IMG/VR virus record: IMGVR_UViG_3300048587_000084
Coordinates: 1-63,927 of that record
Length of the DNA stretch: 63,927 nt
Reading direction: 5' to 3' (one strand)
Source of the DNA: a virus
The stretch's first letter is position 1, and every line of letters begins with the position of its first letter. The notes beneath the pieces were generated by a model. It was given only the letters and a program-made list of their open reading frames with translations. It was not told the origin of the DNA and did not search any database. The position numbers were made by a program, and so were the translations under genes. Positions 8,162 to 14,515 of this stretch are shown here, piece after piece.

Positions 8162-8852
8162 CCATCATTCTCCGCAAGTCGTCGCCTCCCGCCTGCTCTG
8201 GCGTCTTGGCATCTTTGATGCCGTGTGCGATTCGCTCGATCGCATCCAGGTCGCGTAGCGATGCCACCAGTTGCCGCGCTGTCTTGGCCAACTGCTCGAC
8301 CTGCAGCGCAGCAAGCGTGGCCAGCACTGCTCGCCTGATCTCCGCGTCATCGAGCGCCATTGCCGCACCACCCAGCGCCGTGAGCGTCGCCTCGATGTCG
8401 GGCGCTCTGTCCATCATCTGCGTAAGCCGGTCCAGCACGCGCTGGACCGTTACACGCGCTGCGCGCTGGTCTGCGCGCTGGCGCCCGATCACCGTGGCCG
8501 TGGCCTCGATGAACGCCGTCTGCACGTCATCCGCGCTTGTCAGCGGCCTGCCGGTGGCGTGCTCTGCCACGTGGCGCTGCACCGTAGCGGCGATGCGCCC
8601 AGCGACGTCGTCCGCGTCCGCGCGCTGCGCGCCGTTGCGTTTCGCCAGGCGGTACACGTAGGTGTCGCTGGTTTCGAACCGCCGCGCGATCTCGCGCACG
8701 CTCATCGCGCTGGCTGTGAACGCGTCCAGGATGGCGCGATCACGCGGTGTCACAGCTGTTGCACCTGCCGTTGCACCGCAACGCTTCCGTTGCACGTGCG
8801 TTGCCCCACCGCTACCGCCCGTTTTCCTTGTCCTACCAGCCTTTCCGGCCAT
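8124..8852 (-). CDS. Terminase small subunit (putative)
   Basis: A 242-residue protein with a basic N-terminus and a helix-turn-helix at about residues 40-68 (FTASAMSVREIARRFETSDTY), the DNA-recognition element expected for a small terminase. The rest is helical and includes a probable oligomerisation region. It lies immediately upstream of and overlaps the large subunit. The ATG at 8852 is preferred to a GTG two codons upstream because an AGG element is better spaced. The assignment depends on context and the HTH, since small terminases diverge strongly. Confidence 0.75.
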   Translation of the reverse strand: MAGKAGRTRKTGGSGGATHVQRKRCGATAGATAVTPRDRAILDAFTASAMSVREIARRFETSDTYVYRLAKRNGAQRADADDVAGRIAATVQRHVAEHATGRPLTSADDVQTAFIEATATVIGRQRADQRAARVTVQRVLDRLTQMMDRAPDIEATLTALGGAAMALDDAEIRRAVLATLAALQVEQLAKTARQLVASLRDLDAIERIAHGIKDAKTPEQAGGDDLRRMMDELDGADTGFGG

Positions 8853-8916
8853 TTCCACACCTAGCTCTTAGTTCCCTCTCGCGCGTGCGCGTGGAGGTGC
8901 AACAGGTTGTGCAACA

Positions 8917-9369
8917 TCAGGGCATGTACGCCTTGCCCTTCGCCCCCGGCAGCAGCCCCGTCTGGATCCACTTACCAACGTCATCTCCAGACACGTTGCG
9001 TTTCAGTCCGTAACGCTTGAGCTTTGCGTCGATGCGATCTGCTGCGGATTGCGGGAACACCAGATCGTAATCGGTCACGAGTTGGGCCAGCGTCATCTGC
9101 TCCATGTGCTCGCCCAGCAGCGCGCGAACATTCTCGTGCAGCAGCATCTGCCGCTTGCGCTGTGCGTCTGCGCTGTCGGCCGTCTTGCCGTGACAGCCAC
9201 AACCGCCACCGAGGTCAGCAATGCGGATGCCGCGTCGAACGTGCTTTTCGTAGACCTTGGCGACGTCGATCACGGTCTTGGTGTCTGGCGTAATCGGCTC
9301 GCCTGCGTAGGTGATCTCAGCCGTTGCCAGCCTCAAACACTCCAGCCTGATCCCAACCAACGGATTCAC
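8917..9369 (-). CDS. Hypothetical protein upstream of terminase
   Basis: A 150-residue protein starting at a GTG that overlaps the Rz1 stop codon (GTGA). It begins with the residues of VNPLVGIRLECLRLATAEI, has a cysteine-histidine cluster GGGCGCHG near residue 55 that may bind metal, and a C-terminal region KRNVSGDDVGKWIQTGLLPG. It may be a packaging accessory or regulator by position, but no family is recognised. The 64 bases between this gene and the small terminase gene show no clear signal. Confidence 0.6.
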   Translation of the reverse strand: MNPLVGIRLECLRLATAEITYAGEPITPDTKTVIDVAKVYEKHVRRGIRIADLGGGCGCHGKTADSADAQRKRQMLLHENVRALLGEHMEQMTLAQLVTDYDLVFPQSAADRIDAKLKRYGLKRNVSGDDVGKWIQTGLLPGAKGKAYMP

Positions 9370-9659
9370 TTCGTCGCCCTCTCGTTGTGCCTGTTCACGC
9401 ACGCCCACAAGGCGCGCAAGCGCTCTGCGAGCTGCGCGGCGTCGCCTGCCATCGCAACTTCTTCTGTCGTTGCATCGGAGGCGTTCGCGGCTCGCGCGGG
9501 CGCAATGTCCGGCGCGGCCGGCACCTGACAGTCGATGCGCTCAATGACCACCACGCGCTTGGTTGGCGGCGGCGGCGGCGGCGGCGGCTTGCTGGTAGGC
9601 ATCAGCGCGCAGGCGCTGCACGTCATCAGGCAGCACACAAGTAGCCAAATTGCTCGCAC
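9366..9659 (-). CDS. Rz1: Rz1-like outer-membrane spanin lipoprotein
   Basis: A 97-residue protein starting with GTG at 9659. A short signal sequence (MRAIWLLVCCLM) ends in a lipobox-like TCSAC, followed by a proline run (PTSKPPPPPPPPTK), a typical o-spanin layout. The gene begins inside the 3' end of the Rz gene in another frame (9541-9659), the classical embedded or overlapping Rz/Rz1 arrangement. Together with Rz it would fuse inner and outer membranes at the last step of lysis of a Gram-negative host. The lipobox deviates at position -3, so the precise acylated Cys is uncertain. Confidence 0.8.
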   Translation of the reverse strand: MRAIWLLVCCLMTCSACALMPTSKPPPPPPPPTKRVVVIERIDCQVPAAPDIAPARAANASDATTEEVAMAGDAAQLAERLRALWACVNRHNERATK

Positions 9660-9930
9660 TCAACGCTCCCTTGAGCTGCGCGCCGATGCTGCCGGTGCGC
9701 TGCTCGATCGTCTTGATAGATGCCTGCACGGCCACAAGATCAGCGACGGCCTCTGAGGCGCGCTCCTTTCCCGAGTCCACCTGGTCGCGCAGTTCTGCGT
9801 TGGCTTCATCGCGCTCTTGGATCGCCTGCGCCTGCATTTCAGCCAGCATTTGCGTGCGGCCATAGTCGCGGCCGACAAACGCTGCGACCGCGATGGCCAG
9901 CACAGTGATGATCCAGCGCAGCCACTCCAT
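9541..9930 (-). CDS. Rz: Rz-like inner-membrane spanin
   Basis: A 129-residue protein with an N-terminal membrane anchor (WLRWIITVLAIAVAAFVG) and a long periplasmic coiled coil (ERDEANAELRDQVDSGKERA), the normal i-spanin design. The 3' end overlaps Rz1 in another frame. The ATG at 9930 overlaps the preceding TGA (TGATG); a GTG one codon upstream is possible. It follows endolysin and holin candidates, giving a complete lysis cassette. Confidence 0.82.
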   Translation of the reverse strand: MEWLRWIITVLAIAVAAFVGRDYGRTQMLAEMQAQAIQERDEANAELRDQVDSGKERASEAVADLVAVQASIKTIEQRTGSIGAQLKGALSASNLATCVLPDDVQRLRADAYQQAAAAAAAANQARGGH

Positions 9931-10079
9931 CACGCGTTGAAGCCTTCAAACTCTTTGATGCGCTGGCGCCAGAAGTGTAGGTAGAACCTGCGGAGTGCCG
10001 TCTCTGCGGGCCCGATGCGAAGCGCGTGCTTGATCGCCTCGGCAAGATTTCTTGGCGCTGTCGGACTACGTAGGTTCAC
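9930..10079 (-). CDS. Small hypothetical protein in lysis cassette
   Basis: A 49-residue frame that starts with GTG overlapping the previous stop (GTGA) and ends TGATG with Rz. It reads MNLRSPTAPRNLAEAIKHAL at the start and has a C-terminal WRQRIKEFEGFNA. Tight coupling on both sides supports a real gene. It has no membrane segment and no recognisable family. Confidence 0.6.
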   Translation of the reverse strand: MNLRSPTAPRNLAEAIKHALRIGPAETALRRFYLHFWRQRIKEFEGFNA

Positions 10080-10468
10080 GCCGGGGGCACCCACGCATCA
10101 GCCGCGCGTACCTCGCGCACATACGCATCGATGAACGGCCGTGCCATCGTCTCCCACCAGCTGTCGAACACCGCATCAGCAATGCCGACAGCGCCCCAGG
10201 CTGCGCGAACCGCAACGCGCACCTCGATCAGCTTCTCGTTTCCAGTGGCCGTCGCTGCAAACTCGGCAGCGCGCACCGCCAGGCGCACGTACTCCAAGTC
10301 TGCGATCTGCTCCGGCTCCAGCGCCGCGGCCTTGTCGCCGAGCACCAGCAGCGCATTGGCATACGCCCGGCGCTCGCGCCAAAGCACCTCGATTGGCGGC
10401 AGCTTGGCCAGCTTCGCCCGGATCTTTGCCTTCGCGCTGGATACCCAGCCCTTCACCATTTCAAACAC
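10076..10468 (-). CDS. Hypothetical protein in lysis cassette
   Basis: A 130-residue helical protein, MFEMVKGWVSSAKAKIRAKL at the N-terminus and DSWWETMARPFIDAYVREV near the C-terminus. It is not clearly membrane-embedded, although the alanine-rich middle is hydrophobic. It lies between endolysin and the spanins. No family is recognised; a role in lysis control is inference from position. Confidence 0.6.
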   Translation of the reverse strand: MFEMVKGWVSSAKAKIRAKLAKLPPIEVLWRERRAYANALLVLGDKAAALEPEQIADLEYVRLAVRAAEFAATATGNEKLIEVRVAVRAAWGAVGIADAVFDSWWETMARPFIDAYVREVRAADAWVPPA

Positions 10469-10477
10469 AGCAATCTC

Positions 10478-10984
10478 CTACCGATCAGACGGCGCAACGG
10501 CCGGCTTGGTCGATCCAAAGTAAGGTGCTTGCGGGTAGTGCGTGTGCGACGGCGCGCCCGCCGGCCACAGCACATGCACCACGCGGCTCAGCGGAAACTC
10601 GGCGACACTCACGGCGTTTCCTTGATTCCCGCCCAGCAGCCGCACAGATCCTTTGCTCACGCCTTCCAGAAACCCGACGTGCCCAGATGCCGGCCCGCGG
10701 TCGCTCGACAGCACCACGATGGCACCGAGCGTGTTGTCAGCGATCAGGCATCGGATGCCCGGCTCGAACCCCCGCGCGCGAGGCGTTCGTGGGCTGCGAT
10801 AGCCGGCGCTCTCGATCGCAGCACAGGCAAAAGCCGCGCACCATGGGGTTTCGTCGTCGTTGACGTCGAGCGGAACTTTACCGATGTCCCAATACTGCAC
10901 AACCCGCGGATTGTGCTTCGCCCCCACAATCTCACGCGTTCCAAATTCGCCGCGCGCCCAGGCAAGCCATGCTGGGATTAGCAT
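10478..10984 (-). CDS. Endolysin, CHAP/NlpC-like TIGR02594-type
   Basis: A 168-residue peptidoglycan hydrolase candidate. It carries the pattern of the TIGR02594 family: W-x-x-A-RGEFGTREI at the N-terminus, ETPWCAAFACAAIE with the probable nucleophile Cys49, and a GHVGFL segment with the probable catalytic His102. It has no N-terminal signal, so release through a holin is expected. The ATG at 10984 overlaps the TAA of a small membrane gene (TAATG) and is preferred to longer upstream extensions, which run through other genes. It is followed by spanin genes. Confidence 0.8.
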   Translation of the reverse strand: MLIPAWLAWARGEFGTREIVGAKHNPRVVQYWDIGKVPLDVNDDETPWCAAFACAAIESAGYRSPRTPRARGFEPGIRCLIADNTLGAIVVLSSDRGPASGHVGFLEGVSKGSVRLLGGNQGNAVSVAEFPLSRVVHVLWPAGAPSHTHYPQAPYFGSTKPAVAPSDR

Positions 10985-11088
10985 TACGACACCATCATTG
11001 CGATGAGACTGCGCACAGCCAACACGAACAGGCCTACAGCAACACCGAGCGTGAACGCGGATACTTCTCTGTCGCTGTATCGCTTCAC
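10984..11088 (-). CDS. Small single-span membrane protein (holin/antiholin candidate)
   Basis: A 34-residue frame missed by a usual length cutoff. It starts with GTG overlapping the stop of the holin candidate (GTGA) and ends overlapping the endolysin start (TAATG). After a charged N-terminus (MKRYSDREVSAF) comes one hydrophobic segment (TLGVAVGLFVLAVRSLIAMM). Perfect coupling on both sides supports it. A pinholin or antiholin role is suggested by size and position only. Confidence 0.6.
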   Translation of the reverse strand: MKRYSDREVSAFTLGVAVGLFVLAVRSLIAMMVS

Positions 11089-11567
11089 GGCGATTGGCCT
11101 TTGTCATTGTGGTCAGTGCGGCGTCGGCGTGGCGCTGGCGGTAGAACGCTGCCGAACCATCCACTAAACCATTGCGACCATGCCGCCTGTCCAAGCCTGA
11201 GCGTCACCCAGGCGACGAACGCAACGACGGTCGACAGCGCCAGCATCGCCTCCGCGGTATTCGGGAGGCTCGCCTCAATCACGCGGACGCCAGCAGCTGT
11301 TTCGATCGTTACCGCATGCGTCAAGCGCTGAAACAGGAACGGTGTGATCGCGATGCTTGTTAGGCTTGACACTGCCCACTTGAGCCCGATCGACCTTCGC
11401 GTTTCTGACGGCGCCTCCGGGACGATAGCCACGGATAAAAAACCTCCGATGATTCCGCCGATGGCAGCAACCCCAAGTGCGCCGTAGTCCGGCGGCAGGA
11501 TGGCTGTTGCAACCCCGGCTGAGGCCAGTGCGTAGGCCGCCAGATCCGTCACGTGCTGATGCGACAT
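11085..11567 (-). CDS. Membrane protein, holin candidate
   Basis: A 160-residue protein with several hydrophobic segments: about residues 8-25 (AYALASAGVATAILPP), 28-50 (GALGVAAIGGIIGGFLSVAI), 63-80 and 105-125 (AMLALSTVVAFVAWVTLRLG), ending in a basic tail (PAPRRRRTDHNDKG). Multi-span proteins with charged C-termini directly before the endolysin are typical holins. No specific holin family is recognised. Confidence 0.6.
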   Translation of the reverse strand: MSHQHVTDLAAYALASAGVATAILPPDYGALGVAAIGGIIGGFLSVAIVPEAPSETRRSIGLKWAVSSLTSIAITPFLFQRLTHAVTIETAAGVRVIEASLPNTAEAMLALSTVVAFVAWVTLRLGQAAWSQWFSGWFGSVLPPAPRRRRTDHNDKGQSP

Positions 11568-11572
11568 TGTCG

Positions 11573-12046
11573 TCAGCCGCCGCAGTACAAACCAAATTCA
11601 CGGCACATGCGTGGGTAGTGCGGTCCAGATGGTTGCGGCAGGGGCGTCACTGCAGCGCAACTGTCCTCGCCAACGTATGAGCCTGCCTGGAGCCACGTCC
11701 CACTTTCTCCGTTCAGGCTCAAGGTCAACCCACCAGCGCCATGAATTAGCGTCACAGAACCGACTGGCGTGGTCATCGGCCAGCGATACAGCTGCAACGT
11801 CAGCGGCGACTGATACGCTTGGTTGGGTTGCGCAACCCCAGTGACGTAGGACTGACCGCCCTGGACGCACATCACCGACACGCGGTGGTTGCAGTACGCG
11901 CCGGCGTTGATCTTGTCGATCATCACGTTGCACTGGCTGTGCACGCCAGTCTGCAGCCAGCCTGAATCGGTTGGCACCAGCGGCGCAGCAGCAACAGTCT
12001 CGCACAGCATGACGCACGCGGCGATTGCCGCGATCACGTGTCGCAT
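11573..12046 (-). CDS. Secreted cysteine-containing protein of unknown function
   Basis: A 157-residue protein with a clear signal peptide (MRHVIAAIAACVMLCETVAA, probable cleavage before APLVP). The mature part has paired cysteines (SQCNVMIDK, AYCNHRVSVMC, MCREFGLYCGG), suggesting disulfides in the periplasm. It is the first protein gene after the phage tRNA; its GGAG ribosome site lies only a few bases after the tRNA CCA end. It may act in lysis or lysogenic conversion, but there is no direct evidence. Confidence 0.65.
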   Translation of the reverse strand: MRHVIAAIAACVMLCETVAAAPLVPTDSGWLQTGVHSQCNVMIDKINAGAYCNHRVSVMCVQGGQSYVTGVAQPNQAYQSPLTLQLYRWPMTTPVGSVTLIHGAGGLTLSLNGESGTWLQAGSYVGEDSCAAVTPLPQPSGPHYPRMCREFGLYCGG

Positions 12047-12059
12047 GACGTACTCCAGT

Positions 12060-12134
12060 TGGTAGCAGGGGCCGGACTCGAACCGGCGACTTCCGGGGTA
12101 TGAGCCCAGCGATCTGCCGCTGATCTACCCTGCG
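12060..12134 (-). tRNA. Initiator-type tRNA-Met (CAU), encoded CCA
   Basis: A 75-base cloverleaf. D-stem GATC/GATC with an A11:U24 pair; anticodon stem CTGGG/CCCGG with loop CTCATAC (anticodon CAU) and three consecutive G:C pairs below the loop; T-arm GCCGG-TTCGAGT-CCGGC; acceptor GCAGGG/CCCTGC; discriminator A and encoded CCA. The first base C faces U72 and does not pair. Unpaired 1:72, A11:U24 and the three G:C pairs are the known hallmarks of bacterial initiator tRNA; the usual mismatch is C1:A72. It lies at the head of the late lysis and structural operon. Confidence 0.88.
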
Positions 12135-12142
12135 ATAGAAAT

Positions 12143-12160
12143 GCCGCGCGCCAGCGCGGC
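12143..12160 (-). terminator. Hairpin upstream of the tRNA (possible late-leader terminator)
   Basis: A perfect 7-bp GC stem (GCCGCGC, four-base loop, GCGCGGC) followed on the minus strand by ATTTCTATC and then the tRNA. It lies between the Q-like gene and the late genes, where a Q-dependent leader terminator would be expected. The T-tract is weak, so it could also be an RNA-processing structure. The rest of the 12161-12264 gap holds no convincing promoter by eye. Confidence 0.45.
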
Positions 12161-12264
12161 GAATGCACGAATGGCGTAACCAGCTAGGCTCTGGGTTTCA
12201 TCGTACCCTGACAGAATGGCATGGAATAGTGGTCCGTTTCACGAGCCATTTTTGCGACCGCCTC

Positions 12265-13038
12265 TCACGGCTCAGCCAGCTGATCTCGCAGGTGCCGAAC
12301 AGCATCCCTGCGCGCCGTGTATGCCTCTTGCCACATCCAGTGATACGCCGGCTTCACGGCCCTCGCGTACACCCCGCGGCTCACGCCAAGCAGATCCGCG
12401 CGCTCGCGCTCGCTGTAGCGCGTAAGCCCTGTACCAAAGCACCGCGGGCATGGTACCTCCCGTAGCCGGTCATCGCGCACGTAAGGCATTACGCCGGTGC
12501 CTGAGCAATCAGGGCAGCGCTCATCCTCGCGAAACTCGAACAGCACCCCATTGGCGATGCGTGCCATCAGCGTGCCGGTCAGGTCTTTCCACACCCTGTG
12601 CTGCGCCTCGATGACCTCGTCCGTGGCGCGACGCATGATGATGCGGGCTTTGTCGTTGCATATCTTCCCTGCCTGGCGCGCCATGTCCCGCTCCTCGCGC
12701 ACAATCTCCGCCAAGTGCAGCGCGTCCGAGCGCGCGCGGTGTTCGCGCCTCAGACGGTCGCGCGTCTGCTGCTGCATCTGCTGCGCCGACAGCCACTGCG
12801 GGATCTCGTCATCGCTGTCGCGTTGGTCGCCCATCCAGCGCTGCCACATTTCTTCGGTGGCATCACTGTGTAGCGCCAGTTGCGTGCCCCATCGCATCCA
12901 CTCCTTGTCGTGAGGGCGGCCGTCGTAGTCGACCGGTGCGGCAGCGCGTGAAGTGAAGACGATTGCTGCAATCAGATGCTGGCCGCAGCGCTTGTCGACC
13001 AGCGACAGCAGCCCACCGATTCCACCGTGCTGCATCAT
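12265..13038 (-). CDS. Q-like late antitermination protein (putative)
   Basis: A 257-residue protein. Its C-terminal third has a zinc-finger with two knuckles, CPDCSGTG and CPRCFGTG, followed by YSERERADLLGVSRGVY and a helical end, the layout I associate with the phage Q antiterminator family (Antiterm). Q proteins load onto RNA polymerase at the late promoter and allow read-through into lysis and structural genes. It is the last early gene before the tRNA and lysis block, exactly where Q belongs. The ATG at 13038 overlaps the preceding stop (ATGA). The N-terminal half is not recognised. Confidence 0.65.
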   Translation of the reverse strand: MMQHGGIGGLLSLVDKRCGQHLIAAIVFTSRAAAPVDYDGRPHDKEWMRWGTQLALHSDATEEMWQRWMGDQRDSDDEIPQWLSAQQMQQQTRDRLRREHRARSDALHLAEIVREERDMARQAGKICNDKARIIMRRATDEVIEAQHRVWKDLTGTLMARIANGVLFEFREDERCPDCSGTGVMPYVRDDRLREVPCPRCFGTGLTRYSERERADLLGVSRGVYARAVKPAYHWMWQEAYTARRDAVRHLRDQLAEP

Positions 13039-13511
13039 CGTAAACCCCCAGGCCTGCGCAGTTCGAGAGCAGTTTCCACATCGGCGATGATCGATCGGTC
13101 TTTCAGGTCGGCTGACGTGCACGGGAACACAATCCAGCCCATCAGCTGCGCTCTGCGACTCTTGCGACAGTCGCGCTTGAAGCCATCTGGCCGCACGTGG
13201 GCGCCGCGGCTATGCACCCCGCCCTGAACCTCGATGGCCACGCGCGCGGACAGCCACGCGAAGTCCAGTTCCCACCTACGTGGGGTATCAAATTGATAGT
13301 TGCGCTCGAACCCACCTAACCCGGCCTGCATCAGATCCACTACCAGCGCGCCCTCAAGATCCGGCGCGGCGCTGGACCGCTCACGCTTTGCCGACAGCGC
13401 AGCGCCAGCATTTGCCGGCTTCGGATCTGTAGGCAACTCGACGCGGGCAGGATCTTTGCCCGTGGTCTTCTTCCACGCGTCGTACTGCTCAGGCGTCCAA
13501 CGGATTGTCAC
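13035..13511 (-). CDS. PD-(D/E)XK-type endonuclease domain protein
   Basis: A 158-residue protein. The C-terminal half resembles DUF559/Vsr-like nucleases: FERNYQFDTPRRWELDFAW, then VAIEVQGGVHS supplying an E-x-Q catalytic pair, and the conserved YGW-like QLMGWIVFPC strand. A start GTG overlaps the upstream stop. It sits among replication-linked genes; processing of replication or recombination intermediates is plausible. Whether it is active cannot be told from sequence. Confidence 0.65.
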   Translation of the reverse strand: MTIRWTPEQYDAWKKTTGKDPARVELPTDPKPANAGAALSAKRERSSAAPDLEGALVVDLMQAGLGGFERNYQFDTPRRWELDFAWLSARVAIEVQGGVHSRGAHVRPDGFKRDCRKSRRAQLMGWIVFPCTSADLKDRSIIADVETALELRRPGGLR

Positions 13512-13744
13512 TCCGAGCCCCCGTCATAGACCGGCGGGATGGCGTAGTGGGCAATTGGCGTCCAGCCCAGATAGAGCATCCGCGCCATTTCCTCGCTCCA
13601 TGCCTGCATCCGCCCTGCGTGGAACGTGCAGGGCCCGGCTGTGCGCGCGCCGTTGGTAAACTGCAGCGTCACCATGTAGATCCCTGGCTGCTGCGGCAGG
13701 CCGCGCATCCATGTCGGCAGTGCCTGGGCTTTTTGTGCAGCCAC
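13508..13744 (-). CDS. Small hypothetical phage protein
   Basis: A 78-residue protein with the typical small-phage-protein pattern PGIYMVTLQFTNGART followed by WSEEMARMLYLGWTPIAHY. The GTG start at 13744 shares one base with the upstream TAG (TAGTG); an in-frame GTG at 13753 would add three residues. It ends overlapping the nuclease gene start. Function unknown. Confidence 0.6.
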   Translation of the reverse strand: MAAQKAQALPTWMRGLPQQPGIYMVTLQFTNGARTAGPCTFHAGRMQAWSEEMARMLYLGWTPIAHYAIPPVYDGGSE

Positions 13745-13968
13745 TACAGCCACTTCGCCAGCAGGCGCGCGACCAATGACGGCGCCTGCTTGGTGTCCTC
13801 CGGCTGCTGCGCGGCGCGCTCGCAGGCGGTTTCGATCTGACGCTCGGTAAACAGCGCCGGCACCCACTCCCCGCCTTGAGAGCGCACCCAGCACGGCACG
13901 TAGCGCGTGGCCTCGGCAAACCCGCGTTGCGCGTTGGGTTTCGGTGTTTTCACGATGATTCCGCTCAT
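13744..13968 (-). CDS. Small hypothetical protein
   Basis: A 74-residue protein, MSGIIVKTPKPNAQRGFAEA at the start, with a CWVRSQGGEWVPALFTERQ middle and a helical C-terminus. An ACAGGAGCC ribosome site precedes the ATG at 13968. No family is recognised. Confidence 0.6.
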   Translation of the reverse strand: MSGIIVKTPKPNAQRGFAEATRYVPCWVRSQGGEWVPALFTERQIETACERAAQQPEDTKQAPSLVARLLAKWL

Positions 13969-14002
13969 GTTTGGCTCCTGTAGTGATATGCGCGGGCACT
14001 GG

Positions 14003-14515
14003 TCATGCCGGCGCTGCAATACGCATTAACGCCTGCACCAGCGCCGAAGCGCGCGGCGCATCGCTGTCTTGCTTTGGTGGCGTGTAGGCCGCATCCGATG
14101 CCAGCGCGCATATGGCAGCCTCCACCAATGCGCCTGCTGCCTTGAGCTTCATCCCGGCCCGGCGATACGTTGCACGCTGATCCTCGCTGAACGTGAGTCC
14201 GGCGTTGCGGGCGGCCTCGAACAGTTTGACCGCAAGCTCGGCGCTGGCTGCCTCCGGCAACGGTGCCGACTGCACCTCCCGCGCAATGGCCCACAACCGT
14301 TCGTGCCTCACCAGCACACCCGTTGCTTTCGGCCACCCTGCCATGTTGGTTGCGCCGAAGTGGCCAGCACAGACGCGTTGTCCGCTCTCGGTCCTGATGG
14401 TTCCAGGGAGCGGGCAGCCATGGGCCGAACAGGCCTCAATTTGCCGCTGCGCTGGTGCCTGCGCCTGCCGCTGGTCGAACTGGTCGACCGGTGCTTCCCT
14501 TCGCTGCCGGCTCAT
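14003..14515 (-). CDS. Hypothetical protein with Cys/His cluster
   Basis: A 170-residue protein. Residues 28-55 hold CSAHGCPLPGT and RVCAGHFGATN, a C-x3-C...C-x2-H arrangement that looks like a small zinc-binding fold common in phage replication-region proteins. The C-terminal half is helical. Its first 80 bases overlap the 3' end of the replisome-organiser gene in a different frame. Function unknown; coupling suggests a replication-related role. Confidence 0.6.
   Translation of the reverse strand: MSRQRREAPVDQFDQRQAQAPAQRQIEACSAHGCPLPGTIRTESGQRVCAGHFGATNMAGWPKATGVLVRHERLWAIAREVQSAPLPEAASAELAVKLFEAARNAGLTFSEDQRATYRRAGMKLKAAGALVEAAICALASDAAYTPPKQDSDAPRASALVQALMRIAAPA

Noticed and set aside
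8860-8916. Promoter or cos/pac site upstream of the small terminase
   Set aside because: The short gap has an alternating CGCG run and no symmetric or recognisable site; a pac site would more likely lie inside the terminase gene.
13035-13511. Homing endonuclease
   Set aside because: The motifs fit a PD-(D/E)XK nuclease and not HNH, GIY-YIG or LAGLIDADG, and the gene is tightly coupled to its neighbours, unlike an inserted homing element.
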